Source of the DNA: Streptomyces sp. NA04227
Lineage (GTDB): Bacteria > Actinomycetota > Actinomycetes > Streptomycetales > Streptomycetaceae
Assembly (NCBI RefSeq): GCF_013364195.1
Contig: NZ_CP054918.1
Span: 1,601,001 to 1,665,000, forward strand
Reading direction: 5' to 3'
DNA length: 64,000 nt
In this document: in pieces, positions 16,983-25,711 of the stretch
How positions within the stretch are numbered: position 1 is the first letter of the stretch
Layout: the number at the start of each line of letters is the position of its first letter
The notes under the pieces: model-generated
The model's database searches: none
Seen by the model: only the letters and a program-made list of their open reading frames with translations
Told to the model about the DNA's origin: nothing
Translations under genes and position numbers: made by a program

Positions 16983-18736
16983 TGCCTCAACTACGTCTCG
17001 CCCTGAATCAGATCGACTCCTCCGTCGGCGACCTCGTACGGAACAGTGAGTCGATCCTCCGCTGGACCCGGCACTGCGCCGAGCAGGGAGCGCACCTGGT
17101 CGCGTTCCCCGAAATGGCGCTCACCGGCTACCCGGTCGAGGACCTGGCCCTGCGTCACTCCTTCGTGGAGGCCTCGCGCGCGGCACTGCACGAGCTGGCG
17201 GCGCGGCTGGCCGAGGAGGGCCTCGGCCACCTGCCGGTGCTCGTCGGCTACCTCGACCGGTCCGAGTCGGCGCAGCCCAAGTACGGTCAGCCCGCGGGCG
17301 CCCCGCAGAACGCGGCGGCCGTCCTGCACGAGGGCCGGGTCGCGCTCACCTTCGCCAAGCACCACCTGCCCAACTACGGCGTCTTCGACGAGTTCCGCTA
17401 CTTCGTGCCCGGCGACACCCTGCCCGTCGTGCGGGTGCACGGCGTCGACGTCGCGCTCGCCATCTGCGAGGACCTGTGGCAGGACGGCGGCCGGGTGCCC
17501 GCCGCGCGCAGCGCCGGGGCCGGTCTGCTGGTGTCGATCAACGCCTCGCCGTACGAGCGCGACAAGGACGACACCCGGCTCGACCTGGTCCGCAAGCGCG
17601 CCCAGGAGGCGGGCTGCACCACGGCCTACCTCGCCATGATCGGCGGCCAGGACGAGCTGGTCTTCGACGGCGACTCGATCGTGGTCGGCGCGGACGGCGA
17701 AGTCGTCGCCCGCGCCCCGCAGTTCGCCGAGGGCTGTGTCGTACTCGATCTGGACCTGCCCGCGGCGAGCGCCGAACCGGTGACCGGCGTGGTGGACGAC
17801 GGGCTGCGCATCGAGCGCCTGGTCCTGTCCGAGGAGCCGCTCGCGCCGTACGAGGCGGAGCTGAGCGGCGGGTACGCGGACCGGCTCGACGACGACGAGG
17901 AGATCTACTCGGCGCTCGTGGTGGGCCTGCGCGCGTACGCCGCCAAGAACGGCTTCCGCTCGGTGCTCATCGGACTGTCCGGCGGCATTGACTCGGCGCT
18001 GACGGCGGCGATCGCCTGCGACGCGCTGGGCGCACAGCACGTGTACGGCGTCTCGATGCCCTCGAAGTACTCCTCGCAGCACTCCAGGGACGACGCCGCC
18101 GAGCTGGCCACCCGCACCGGCCTGAACTTCCGCACCGTGCCCATCGAGCCGATGTTCGACGCCTACATGGACGCGGCGGGCCTGACCGGGCTCGCCGAGG
18201 AGAACCTCCAGGCGCGGCTGCGCGGCACGCTGCTCATGGCGCTGTCCAACCAGGAGGGCCACATCGTCCTGGCACCGGGCAACAAGTCCGAGCTGGCGGT
18301 GGGCTATTCGACCCTCTACGGCGACTCGGCCGGGGCGTACGCGCCGATCAAGGACCTCTACAAGACGGGCGTCTTCCGGCTCGCCACCTGGCGCAACCGG
18401 GCCGCCGCCGAACGCGGCCAGACCCCGCCCATCCCGGAGAACTCGATCAGCAAGCCGCCGAGCGCCGAGCTGCGCCCGGACCAGGTCGACACAGACTCGC
18501 TGCCCGACTACCCGGTCCTCGACGCGATCCTCGACCGGTACGTGGACCACGACCAGGGCGCCGACGAGATCGTGGCCGCGGGCTTCGAACCCGAACTCGT
18601 CACGCGCATCCTGCGGATGGTGGACTCCGCCGAGTACAAGCGCCGCCAGTACCCGCCGGGCACCAAGATCTCGGCGAAGGGCTTCGGCAAGGACCGCCGG
18701 ATGCCGATCACCAACGGATGGCGCGAGCAGGGCTGA
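16982..18736 (+). CDS. nadE: Glutamine-dependent NAD+ synthetase
   Basis: 584 residues with two domains. Residues 1-270 form a nitrilase-fold glutaminase with catalytic E44 ('FPEMALTGYP'), K126 ('FAKHHLPNYGVFDE') and C162 ('AICEDLWQ'). Residues 300-584 form the ATP-dependent NAD synthetase with the PP-loop SGGIDS at 333-338 and 'VLAPGNKSELAVGYSTLYGDSAG'. The enzyme amidates nicotinic acid adenine dinucleotide to NAD+ using ammonia channelled from glutamine. GTG 16982 is the likely leaderless start. It is monocistronic, closed by a strong hairpin at 18744. Confidence 0.97.
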   Translation: MPQLRLALNQIDSSVGDLVRNSESILRWTRHCAEQGAHLVAFPEMALTGYPVEDLALRHSFVEASRAALHELAARLAEEGLGHLPVLVGYLDRSESAQPKYGQPAGAPQNAAAVLHEGRVALTFAKHHLPNYGVFDEFRYFVPGDTLPVVRVHGVDVALAICEDLWQDGGRVPAARSAGAGLLVSINASPYERDKDDTRLDLVRKRAQEAGCTTAYLAMIGGQDELVFDGDSIVVGADGEVVARAPQFAEGCVVLDLDLPAASAEPVTGVVDDGLRIERLVLSEEPLAPYEAELSGGYADRLDDDEEIYSALVVGLRAYAAKNGFRSVLIGLSGGIDSALTAAIACDALGAQHVYGVSMPSKYSSQHSRDDAAELATRTGLNFRTVPIEPMFDAYMDAAGLTGLAEENLQARLRGTLLMALSNQEGHIVLAPGNKSELAVGYSTLYGDSAGAYAPIKDLYKTGVFRLATWRNRAAAERGQTPPIPENSISKPPSAELRPDQVDTDSLPDYPVLDAILDRYVDHDQGADEIVAAGFEPELVTRILRMVDSAEYKRRQYPPGTKISAKGFGKDRRMPITNGWREQG

Positions 18737-18743
18737 GCCGTCT

Positions 18744-18783
18744 CACCGCTGCCCGCCGTCGAGGGAGGCGGCGGGCGGCGGTG
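18744..18783. terminator. Bidirectional terminator between nadE and MFS gene
   Basis: The 15-nt arms 18744-18758 and 18769-18783 match at 14 of 15 positions (CACCGCTGCCCGCCG with its complement). The hairpin lies between converging stop codons at 18736 and 18790. Confidence 0.8.
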
Positions 18784-18789
18784 CGGACG

Positions 18790-20016
18790 TCACTTCCCGA
18801 CGCGCTGCCCGCGCGCCCGCGCCTTCGACATGGCGACAAGTCGACCGCCCAGCGGGGTGCCCGTACCGCCGCCTCGGCCCTCGGCCAGGTGGGCGGCGGT
18901 GGCGACGCCCAGGCCGAGCAGCGCGAAGCCCGCGCCCACGACCGCGGGTGAGGTACGGCCGAGTCCGGCGGCCAGGGCCAGGCCGCCCGCCCAGGCGCCG
19001 CCCGCGTTGGCCAGGTTGAACGCCGCCTGGTTGGCCGAGGAGGCGAGCGAGGGCGCCGCCTGCGCCTTCTCCATGACCATGAGCTGGAGCGGCGAGCTGG
19101 TGGTGAAGGCGACCGCGCCGAGCAGCGTCACCGCGAGCGCCGCGCTCCACTGCGTCCGCATGAGGAGCGGGAAGGCGGCGAGGACCGCGGCGAGCGCGAG
19201 CAGTCCGCCGAAGAGGGTGGGCCGCATGGCGCGGTCGGCGAGCCGCCCGCCGAGCAGGTTGCCCACCGTCGCGCCGACCCCGAACAGGGCGAGCAGCACG
19301 GTCACCGTGGAGTCGGCGAAACCGGCGGTGCCGGTGAGCATCGGCGTGATGTAGCTGTAGGCGGCGAACAGCGCGGCGAAGCCCGCGACCGTGGTGCCGA
19401 GCGCCAGCCAGACCGGCAGCGACCCCAGGGCGGCGAGTTCGTGGCGCAGTCCGGTGGACCGGGTACGGGCGTGGTCGTGCGGGATGAGCAGCAGCAGTGC
19501 GGCGATCGCGGCGAGGCCGATGGCGGCGACGGCCAGGAAGGTGGCACGCCAGCCGAAGTGCTGTCCCATGAGCGTGGCCAGCGGAACCCCGACCACATTG
19601 GCCACGGTCAGTCCCAGGAACATCAGCGAGACCGCGCGGGCCCGGCGCTCGACGGGCACCAGGCCGACCGCGACCACCGCCCCGACCCCGAAGAAGGCCC
19701 CGTGCGGCAGTCCGCTCAGGAACCGGGCGGCGAGCAGCCACCCGCTGCCGGGCGCGAGCGCCGACAGCGCGTTCCCCGCGACGAACAGCACCATGAGTCC
19801 GACCAGCACCTGCCGCCGGGTGAACCGGGTGGTCACGCCGGCGAGCAGCGGGGCGCCGACCACCACGCCGAGCGCGTAGGCGGAGACGAGATGCCCCGCG
19901 GCCGGGATCGAGATGCCGAGGTCGTCCGCGACATCGGGCAGCAGGCCCATCATCACGAACTCGGTGGTACCGATGCCGAAGGCGCCGACGGCCAGAGCGA
20001 GCAGGGCCAAGGGCAT
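18790..20016 (-). CDS. MFS transporter, DHA1/AraJ-like exporter family
   Basis: 408 residues with twelve predicted membrane helices. The DHA1 signatures are 'GTTEFVMMGLLPDVADDL' in helix 1, 'RRQVLVGLMVLFVAGNALSALA' after helix 2 and 'RALSLMFLGLTVANVVGVPLATLMG'-type motif C in helix 5 (here starting RAVSLMFLGL). Proteins of this type export drugs, sugars (AraJ) or small metabolites by proton antiport. The substrate is unknown. The upstream 400 bp contain tandem GGGACGGTACGTATG copies and a perfect 16-bp palindrome, so the gene is probably controlled by a repressor, though none is adjacent. Confidence 0.93.
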   Translation of the reverse strand: MPLALLALAVGAFGIGTTEFVMMGLLPDVADDLGISIPAAGHLVSAYALGVVVGAPLLAGVTTRFTRRQVLVGLMVLFVAGNALSALAPGSGWLLAARFLSGLPHGAFFGVGAVVAVGLVPVERRARAVSLMFLGLTVANVVGVPLATLMGQHFGWRATFLAVAAIGLAAIAALLLLIPHDHARTRSTGLRHELAALGSLPVWLALGTTVAGFAALFAAYSYITPMLTGTAGFADSTVTVLLALFGVGATVGNLLGGRLADRAMRPTLFGGLLALAAVLAAFPLLMRTQWSAALAVTLLGAVAFTTSSPLQLMVMEKAQAAPSLASSANQAAFNLANAGGAWAGGLALAAGLGRTSPAVVGAGFALLGLGVATAAHLAEGRGGGTGTPLGGRLVAMSKARARGQRVGK

Positions 20017-20035
20017 GGGTACGGAACCTTTCGGG

Positions 20036-20065
20036 GGGACGGTACGTATGGGGACGGTACGTATG
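20036..20065. repeat. Two tandem 15-bp repeats just upstream of the MFS start
   Basis: GGGACGGTACGTATG occurs at 20036-20050 and 20051-20065. Each copy has the palindromic core TACGTA. The pair lies 20-49 bp before the exporter ATG, where a repressor would block expression. Confidence 0.6.
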
Positions 20066-20198
20066 GGGGGTGCGGGTGGGCGCTTCGTGCTCTGTGGGCG
20101 GGCCGCGCCTGTGGGGCGTGACTGCGGGCCCTGGCTGCGGGCCCTAACTGCGGGCGCGGCGGACCGTGGAAGGCCTGCGTCCCGCTACCGCCGGAAGT

Positions 20199-20214
20199 AT
20201 GTCAACGTTGACAT
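20199..20214. promoter_or_regulatory. Perfect 16-bp palindrome ATGTCAACGTTGACAT
   Basis: It lies in the 402-bp gap (20017-20418) upstream of the MFS gene and is otherwise flanked by no gene. The sequence TGTCAACGTTGACA has the central CG of LacI-type sites. Its right half also gives a TTGACA -35 hexamer on the minus strand, pointing toward the exporter, so an operator over a promoter is plausible. Confidence 0.55.
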
Positions 20215-20392
20215 GCGACGCCGAGCCGAAGCGCCTGCGGCGACAATGGTCGCCCGCCGCCCGACCTCGACGCAAATCGCCTGGTACCGGTGGCGACGGC
20301 GCCCGACCGAGGGACTCACCCCGACCGAGGCGCCGCCGCTCACGCCCGCCCGGGGCGAAGGCCGTACAGGGGCCCGACCCGCTCCCCTGCCC

Positions 20393-20424
20393 GGCTACTC
20401 GGCTACTCGGCTACTCGGCTACTC
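20393..20424. repeat. Four tandem copies of GGCTACTC over the subtilisin stop codon
   Basis: 8-bp unit, four perfect copies. The TAG stop of the minus-strand protease (20419-20421) lies in the last copy. Because the unit is not a multiple of three and extends outward from the gene end, slippage would leave the protein largely unchanged. Confidence 0.9.
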
Positions 20425-21636
20425 GACGACCTTCAGCAAGCGATTCGGCGTTCCCGCCCCCGGATTCGACACCGCTCCCTCCGTGGCGCCCGCGCTCAGC
20501 GCCTCGGCGACCTGGGCCGGGGTGGCCTCGGGGTGGCCGGAGAGGTAGAGGGCGGCGGCGCCCACGACGTGCGGGGTGGCCATCGACGTACCGGAGAGGG
20601 TGGCGGTGGCGTCGTCGTCGGTGTTCCAGGTGGAGACGATCGACTCGCCGGGGGCGAAAAGGTCCACCGAGGGGCCGAAGTTGGAGGAGGAGCGGCGGGC
20701 GTCGGTCTTGGTGGAGGAGGCCACGGTGAGGGCTTCCGGGACGCGGGCGGGCGAGAAGCGGCTCGCGTCGGAGTTCGAGTTGCCCGCGGCGACTCCGTAG
20801 GTGACACCGGCGGCTGTCGACTTCCGTACCGCGGCGTCCAGTGCCTCGTTGGCGCCGCCGCCGAGGCTCATGCTCGCGACCGAGGGCCCCTGGTGGTGGG
20901 CGGTGACCCAGTCGATGCCCGCCACGACCTGCTCGGTGGTGCCGGAGCCGTTGTCGTCGAGGACCCGTACCGCGACGATCTTCGTCTTCTTCGCGACACC
21001 GTGCAGCGTGCCCGCGAGGGTGCCCGCGACATGGGTGCCGTGGCCGTTTCCGTCGTCGGCGCCGGTGTCGCCGTCGATGGCGTCGTACCCGTGGGAGGCG
21101 CGCCCGCCGAAGTCGTGGTGACTGATCCGGACCCCGGTGTCCAGGACGTAGGCGGTGACGCCCTCGCCCCCGGAGTCCGGGTACGCGTACTTCTTGTCGA
21201 GCTGCGGCGCGCTCTGGTCGATCCGGTCCAGGCCCCAGGAGGGCGGGTTCTTCTGGACGGTGGTGACGTGGAGGTTCTGGTTCCGGACGACCGTCTCCAC
21301 GGCCGGGTCGGCGGCGAGGCGGTGGGCCTCGGACTCGCTCAGGTTCCCGGCGGAGAAGCCGTTGACGGCGGAGTCGTAGCCGCGCCGGAAGGTACCGCCG
21401 TACCGCTCGGCCAGGTCCTTGCCGGTGGCCGCGGCGCGGGTGCGCTCACCGCCCTTGAGCAGGACGACGTAGCTGTCCCCGGAGACCGCCCCGGCCGCGG
21501 CCGGGTGCGCGCCGTCGGCGGGGGACGCGGTGGCGCCCGTGGCGGGCAGCGCGAGAAGTGCTCCGGCCGCGAGGACCGTCGCGAGGGAGACCGCCAGGGC
21601 CGAACGTCGCCCGGCGGGGCGTGAGTTCAGGAACAT
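20419..21636 (-). CDS. Secreted S8 family peptidase (subtilisin-like) with I9 propeptide
   Basis: 405 residues. A signal peptide (RRSALAVSLATVLAAGALLAL, cleavage near residue 38) is followed by an inhibitor I9 prodomain (about 50-125) and the S8 catalytic domain. The triad is visible: D166 in 'YVLDTGV', H199 in 'GHGTHVAGTLAGT' and S351 in 'SGTSMATPHV', with the oxyanion Asn in 'AAGNSNSDAS'. Length and order match secreted Streptomyces proteases of the proteinase-K/thermitase type that mature by propeptide removal. AAGGAC precedes ATG at 21636. It is transcribed alone; an array of GGCTACTC repeats covers its stop codon. Confidence 0.95.
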   Translation of the reverse strand: MFLNSRPAGRRSALAVSLATVLAAGALLALPATGATASPADGAHPAAAGAVSGDSYVVLLKGGERTRAAATGKDLAERYGGTFRRGYDSAVNGFSAGNLSESEAHRLAADPAVETVVRNQNLHVTTVQKNPPSWGLDRIDQSAPQLDKKYAYPDSGGEGVTAYVLDTGVRISHHDFGGRASHGYDAIDGDTGADDGNGHGTHVAGTLAGTLHGVAKKTKIVAVRVLDDNGSGTTEQVVAGIDWVTAHHQGPSVASMSLGGGANEALDAAVRKSTAAGVTYGVAAGNSNSDASRFSPARVPEALTVASSTKTDARRSSSNFGPSVDLFAPGESIVSTWNTDDDATATLSGTSMATPHVVGAAALYLSGHPEATPAQVAEALSAGATEGAVSNPGAGTPNRLLKVVE

Positions 21637-21948
21637 CGGTGAAGTCCTTAGGTGGTGTTGGGGGGTTGGGAGCAGAACGGGTCAACTCGCCCCAGACACC
21701 ACCCCGTTCACGCTCCGCGTGCAACGGCACATTGCTGTACGGCGGGTGAGTGCGCAAGAGGGCCCCGCGGTGGGGGACTTCGGCGGGCGCAGCGGGGCGC
21801 CCGTCCTGAGCGGGCCCAGCCCGCTCCCTCACTCCGCTGCCGCTCGGCGACCCCTCGTCGAAGCGACCCTCGTCGCTCGGTGGGCACTCGCCGCTCGGCG
21901 ACCCGCCTTCGCTCGGCGATCACCCGTCGCGCGGCGACCCCGCCCCGC
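21637..21948. other. 312-bp intergenic stretch upstream of the subtilisin
   Basis: It holds the ribosome site and promoter of the protease (21637-21740, an AT-richer patch with no clear hexamers) and, from 21841, the CGCTCGGCGA repeats that run into the stop of the next gene. I see no further coding sequence. Confidence 0.5.
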
Positions 21949-21957
21949 TCAGCGATC
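21841..21957. repeat. Degenerate CGCTCGGCGAYC repeats over the stop of the EEP gene
   Basis: Copies at 21841-21852, 21892-21903, 21910-21921 and 21946-21957, with weaker ones between. In the last copy a single change (CGCTCAGCGATC) creates the TGA stop of the minus-strand gene. Confidence 0.65.
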
Positions 21958-22974
21958 CAGTTCGATCCCCGCCGCCACCGGCAAATGATCGCTCCCGGTC
22001 TCCGGCAGCGTCCAGGACGCCGCCGGCGCGACCCCCTTGACCATGATCTGGTCGATCCGTGCCATCGGGAACGAGGCGGGCCAGCTGAAGCCGAAGCCGT
22101 CACCCGCGGCGCCCTGGGTGGAGCGCATCTGGGCGGTGACCGCGCGCAGGGCGCGGTCGTTCATGGTGCCGTTGAGGTCGCCGAGCAGGACGGTGCGCCG
22201 CTCGGGCTCGGCTCCGATGGCCCGGCCGAGGGCGTCCGCGCTGCGGTCGCGCTGGCTGGCCGTGAAGCCGCTGTCCAACTTGACGCGTACGGAGGGCAGA
22301 TGGGCGACATAGACGGCGAGCGGGCCCTTGGGGGTGTTCACCACGGTGCGCATGGCGCGGGTCCAGCCGAGTTTGATGTCGACCGCCTCGGTGCCGGTGA
22401 GCGGGTACTTGCTCCACAGGCCGACGGTGCCCTTGACGGCGTGGTGGCGGTAGGTGGCGGCGAGTTCCTTCTCGTACACCGGGCGGGCGGCCTCGGTGAG
22501 TTCCTCCAGGGCCAGCACGTCCGCGCCGGAGTCGGCGAGCGAGCGGGCGGTGCCGCGCGGGTCGGAGTTGTCGGCGTTGACGTTGTGGGTGACCAGGGTG
22601 AGGTCGCTGTGCGCGCCCGACTTCGCGAGGAGCAGCCCGCCGAAGAGGTTGCACCACACCAGGACCGGGATCAGCACCGCGATCAGCGCGGAGACCGAGC
22701 GGCGCAGCACGGCGAGCAGCAGCAGTACCAGGACCGGCACGCCCAGCCAGGGCAGGAAGGTCTCGATCAACGAGCCCAGGTTTCCCACCTCGTTGGGGAT
22801 CCGGGCGTGCAACACCATGACCAGGGCGAGGAACACGGCGATCGAGGCGAGGACCAGGCCGCGGCGCCAGATGCCCGGCGGCCGCCAGTCGCCCACCAGG
22901 CGTCGGAACCGGCTGCGGTCGCGCTCCGACTGCGAGCCGCTGTCGTCGGTCTCCGTCATGTACGCCTGCGCCAT
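21949..22974 (-). CDS. Membrane-anchored endonuclease/exonuclease/phosphatase (EEP) family protein
   Basis: 341 residues; GAGGCG precedes ATG 22974. Three membrane helices span about residues 38-110, then an EEP domain (about 122-341) lies outside. Its motifs are 'LVTHNVNADN' (metal site), 'VLALEELTEAARPVYEKEL' with the essential Glu, 'LLGDLNGTMND' (Asp/Asn pair) and 'GSDHLPVAAGIEL' (catalytic Asp-His). This domain order is shared by actinobacterial membrane EEP proteins, whose substrates may be nucleic acids, phospholipids or phosphosugars outside the cell. The stop lies in a repeat array. It is divergent from panB. Confidence 0.92.
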   Translation of the reverse strand: MAQAYMTETDDSGSQSERDRSRFRRLVGDWRPPGIWRRGLVLASIAVFLALVMVLHARIPNEVGNLGSLIETFLPWLGVPVLVLLLLAVLRRSVSALIAVLIPVLVWCNLFGGLLLAKSGAHSDLTLVTHNVNADNSDPRGTARSLADSGADVLALEELTEAARPVYEKELAATYRHHAVKGTVGLWSKYPLTGTEAVDIKLGWTRAMRTVVNTPKGPLAVYVAHLPSVRVKLDSGFTASQRDRSADALGRAIGAEPERRTVLLGDLNGTMNDRALRAVTAQMRSTQGAAGDGFGFSWPASFPMARIDQIMVKGVAPAASWTLPETGSDHLPVAAGIELDR

Positions 22975-23382
22975 CTGATCGCCTCACCGCCTGCCGTGCA
23001 CACCGTTCTCGCCTGGAAGACCCTAGGCGATGACCGGAGTTTGCCCTGCCGCCCGGGGGCGGCTGTACAGGGCTGAGGACGAGCCGGGGGCGGCCGCGAG
23101 TTCCGGCCAGGGCACGGGCGGCACCCGCTTGTGACAGAACCGGCACACCGGGGCACGCTCCGCGCCCCGGATCACACGCGGTCACGGCACGCCGTGCCCC
23201 GTCCCCGCACCGGAATCAACCCATCCGTAATCGGACGAACCCGCTCGGTGAACGGCCCCCCGGGGACGTGACGCGTACCGCTCCCGGTGAGGTCTGGTCC
23301 TGTCAGGCATCCGGTGCCACCATGGGAAGCGGTCCGGGGACGCCGTAAGGGCGCCTCGAGATGACATGAAGGAGCCGTTGCG
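22975..23382. other. 408-bp divergent promoter region between the EEP gene and panB
   Basis: No ORF with a ribosome site is present. The right part contains a short GGCACG/CGTGCC dyad near 23183-23195 and moderately AT-rich sequence around 23225-23370 where the panB promoter must lie. I could not pick out convincing -35/-10 hexamers. Confidence 0.4.
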
Positions 23383-24255
23383 ATGACGCAGTTTTCGGCT
23401 GCCCAGAAGCCGGGTACGGCGGCGGGGAACACCCCCACGCTGTACGGAGGCAAGGGCACACGACGCCTCACGGTCCGCGACCTCGCCGCCGCCAAGGAGC
23501 GCGGCGAGAAGTGGCCCATGCTCACCGCCTACGACGCGATGACCGCGTCCGTACTCGACGAGGCCGGGATTCCGGTACTGCTCGTCGGTGACTCGGCGGG
23601 CAATGTCCACCTGGGGTACGAGACCACCGTGCCCGTCACCCTCGACGAGATGGCCGTGCTGTCCGCCGCCGTCGTACGGGGCAGCAAGCGCGCGCTCGTG
23701 GTCGCGGACCTGCCGTTCGGCAGCTACCAGGAGGGCCCGGTACAGGCCCTGCGCTCGGCCACCCGCCTCGTCAAGGAGTGCGGGGTCGGCGCGGTGAAGC
23801 TGGAGGGCGGCAAGCGCTCCCTCCCGCAGATCGAGCTGCTCGTGGAGTCGGGCATCCCGGTCATGGCGCACCTGGGCCTGACCCCGCAGTCCGTGAACAC
23901 CATGGGCTACCGCGTCCAGGGCCGTGGCGCGGAGGCCGCGCACCGGCTCCTCACCGACGCCAAGGCCGCCCAGGACGCGGGTGCCTTCGCGCTGGTCCTC
24001 GAACTCGTACCGGCCGAACTGGCCGCCGAGGTCACCCGCAGCCTGCACATCCCCACCGTCGGTATCGGCGCGGGTGTGAACTGCGACGCCCAGGTCCTGG
24101 TCACCACCGACATGCTCGGGCTGACCGGCGGGAAGATGCCGCGCTTCGTGAAGCAGTACGCGGACCTGCGCACGACCATCGGCGACGCGGCGAAGGCCTA
24201 CGCGGACGAGGTCGTCTCGGCGGCCTTCCCGGCCTCCGAGCACGAAGTGCACTGA
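23383..24255 (+). CDS. panB: 3-methyl-2-oxobutanoate hydroxymethyltransferase (ketopantoate hydroxymethyltransferase)
   Basis: 290 residues; GAAGGAG lies 8 nt before ATG 23383. PanB transfers a hydroxymethyl group from 5,10-methylene-THF to 3-methyl-2-oxobutanoate, the first committed step of pantothenate/CoA synthesis. The TIM-barrel motifs are complete: 'MLTAYDAMTASVLDEAGI', 'LVGDSAGNVHLGYETT' (Mg-binding Asp), 'VVADLPFGSYQ', 'AVKLEGGK' and the catalytic Glu region 'ALVLELVPAELA', then 'TVGIGAGVNCDAQVLVTTDMLG'. The 25-residue N-terminal extension is typical of actinobacteria. It is a single gene with its own terminator at 24459. Confidence 0.97.
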   Translation: MTQFSAAQKPGTAAGNTPTLYGGKGTRRLTVRDLAAAKERGEKWPMLTAYDAMTASVLDEAGIPVLLVGDSAGNVHLGYETTVPVTLDEMAVLSAAVVRGSKRALVVADLPFGSYQEGPVQALRSATRLVKECGVGAVKLEGGKRSLPQIELLVESGIPVMAHLGLTPQSVNTMGYRVQGRGAEAAHRLLTDAKAAQDAGAFALVLELVPAELAAEVTRSLHIPTVGIGAGVNCDAQVLVTTDMLGLTGGKMPRFVKQYADLRTTIGDAAKAYADEVVSAAFPASEHEVH

Positions 24256-24285
24256 CGTCCCCTACCAACTGACGTCCCGTACCAA
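24252..24285. repeat. 17-bp tandem duplication including the panB stop codon
   Basis: CTGACGTCCCCTACCAA (24252-24268) is followed directly by a copy with one change (24269-24285). The TGA of the first copy ends panB. Confidence 0.85.
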
Positions 24286-24458
24286 GTGCGTGGATCGCCA
24301 ACTGCACTGACTCCGACGTGCGTTGACACGCGAGGTACACGCGAGTTGCACGCGAAGCAATCGCGATGTGCGGTGACGCGCGAAATGCGCTGACGATCCC
24401 CGGAGAGCGCGCCGACCGGAGCGCGCTCCCCTGCGGTACGAACCATTTCCGGCACCAC

Positions 24459-24494
24459 GGCAGCCCGTCGGCCTTCCCCCTCCGGCGGGCTGCC
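24459..24494 (+). terminator. Hairpin terminator after panB
   Basis: GGCAGCCCG (24459-24467) pairs with CGGGCTGCC (24486-24494), followed by GCTCTTCGT. It lies 204 bp past the panB stop and before the ABC exporter. Confidence 0.7.
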
Positions 24495-24515
24495 GCTCTT
24501 CGTATCCCGGCGTGC

Positions 24516-24545
24516 TGCCGCGTCTTCGCGCGCGAAGACGCGGCA
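24516..24545. promoter_or_regulatory. 30-bp perfect palindrome upstream of the ABC exporter
   Basis: Fifteen-nt arms with no spacer, arm TGCCGCGTCTTCGCG. It lies 135 bp before the exporter ATG and 22 bp after the panB hairpin. It could be an operator for a dimeric repressor or a second terminator stem. The lack of a loop favours a protein-binding site. Confidence 0.5.
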
Positions 24546-24679
24546 CGGCTGTACGCGCGCACTCCCGGCCCCGCCCGTCCGCCACCCGTCGGCCCCTCCG
24601 CCGCCCGTCGGCCCGTTCGTCAACCGCTTGTCGGTGGCTTGTCGGCGCGTTGTCGGTGGCACCTGGCACCTTTGGGTCC

Positions 24680-25711
24680 ATGACCCGAATCGACAAGAAC
24701 TCCCGGACGACCGCGGGCGGCTCCGCTCACGCCGTCTCGGTGCGGGGGCTGGTCAAGCACTACGGCGAGACCAAAGCGCTGGACGGCGTGGACCTCGACG
24801 TACGCGAGGGCACCGTCCTCGGCGTGCTCGGTCCGAACGGCGCCGGTAAGACCACCCTCGTACGCTGCCTGTCCACCCTGATCATCCCGGACGCCGGCAC
24901 CGCCGTCGTGGCCGGCTACGACGTGCTGCGCCAGCCGCGGCAACTGCGCCGCGCGATAGGCCTGACCGGCCAGTACGCCTCGGTGGACGAGAAGCTCTCC
25001 GGACGCGAGAACCTCTACCTCATCGGACGGCTGCTCGACCTGTCCCGGGCCGAGGCCCGCTCGCGCGCCGACGGCCTGCTCGAACGCTTCTCGCTCACCG
25101 AGGCGGCCAAGCGCCCCGCGAGCACCTACTCCGGAGGTATGCGGCGGCGGCTCGACCTCGCCGCCTCCATGATCGGCCGCCCCCAGGTGCTCTACCTGGA
25201 CGAGCCGACCACCGGTCTGGACCCGCGTACCCGCAACGAGGTCTGGGCCGAGATCAAGCGCATGGTCGGCGACGGCGTCACCGTGCTGCTGACCACCCAG
25301 TACATGGAGGAGGCCGAGCAGCTCGCGAGCGAGCTGACCGTCATCGACCGCGGCAAGGTGATCGCGGGCGGCGGCATCGACGAGCTGAAGGCCAAGGTCG
25401 GCAGCCGCACGCTGCGCATCCGCCCCTCGGACCCGGCCGAACTGACCGCCGTGGCGGCCGTCTTGGACGAGTCGGGGCTCAGCGGCCCCGGCCAGGCGCT
25501 CGTGGACGCCGAATCCGCGAGCGTACTGGTGCCGATCCTCTCCGACGAACAACTCACCGCGGTCGTCGGCGCGGTGGCGGCGCGGGGCATCCCGCTGGCC
25601 GGAATCATCACCGAACTGCCCAGCCTGGACGAGGTGTTCCTGTCGCTCACCGGCCAGAAGGCCAGTGCCCCGCAGGACGCACGCCCCGAACTCGCGGAGG
25701 TCGCCGTATGA
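24680..25711 (+). CDS. DrrA-like ABC transporter ATP-binding protein (drug export type)
   Basis: 343 residues. Walker A is GPNGAGKTT (51-59), the Q-loop is in 'GLTGQYASVDEKLSG', the signature is 'YSGGMRRRLDLA', Walker B is 'VLYLDEPTTGLD' and the switch region is 'LLTTQYMEEAEQLA'. The C-terminal 80 residues match the DrrA accessory domain, ending in 'LPSLDEVFLSLTG'. It energises export through the downstream permease, with which it overlaps by 4 nt (ATGA). ATG 24680 has no good ribosome site; TTGTCGGTGGC direct repeats 30-50 bp upstream may be promoter or operator parts. The substrate is probably a hydrophobic drug-like or lipid molecule. Confidence 0.94.
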   Translation: MTRIDKNSRTTAGGSAHAVSVRGLVKHYGETKALDGVDLDVREGTVLGVLGPNGAGKTTLVRCLSTLIIPDAGTAVVAGYDVLRQPRQLRRAIGLTGQYASVDEKLSGRENLYLIGRLLDLSRAEARSRADGLLERFSLTEAAKRPASTYSGGMRRRLDLAASMIGRPQVLYLDEPTTGLDPRTRNEVWAEIKRMVGDGVTVLLTTQYMEEAEQLASELTVIDRGKVIAGGGIDELKAKVGSRTLRIRPSDPAELTAVAAVLDESGLSGPGQALVDAESASVLVPILSDEQLTAVVGAVAARGIPLAGIITELPSLDEVFLSLTGQKASAPQDARPELAEVAV

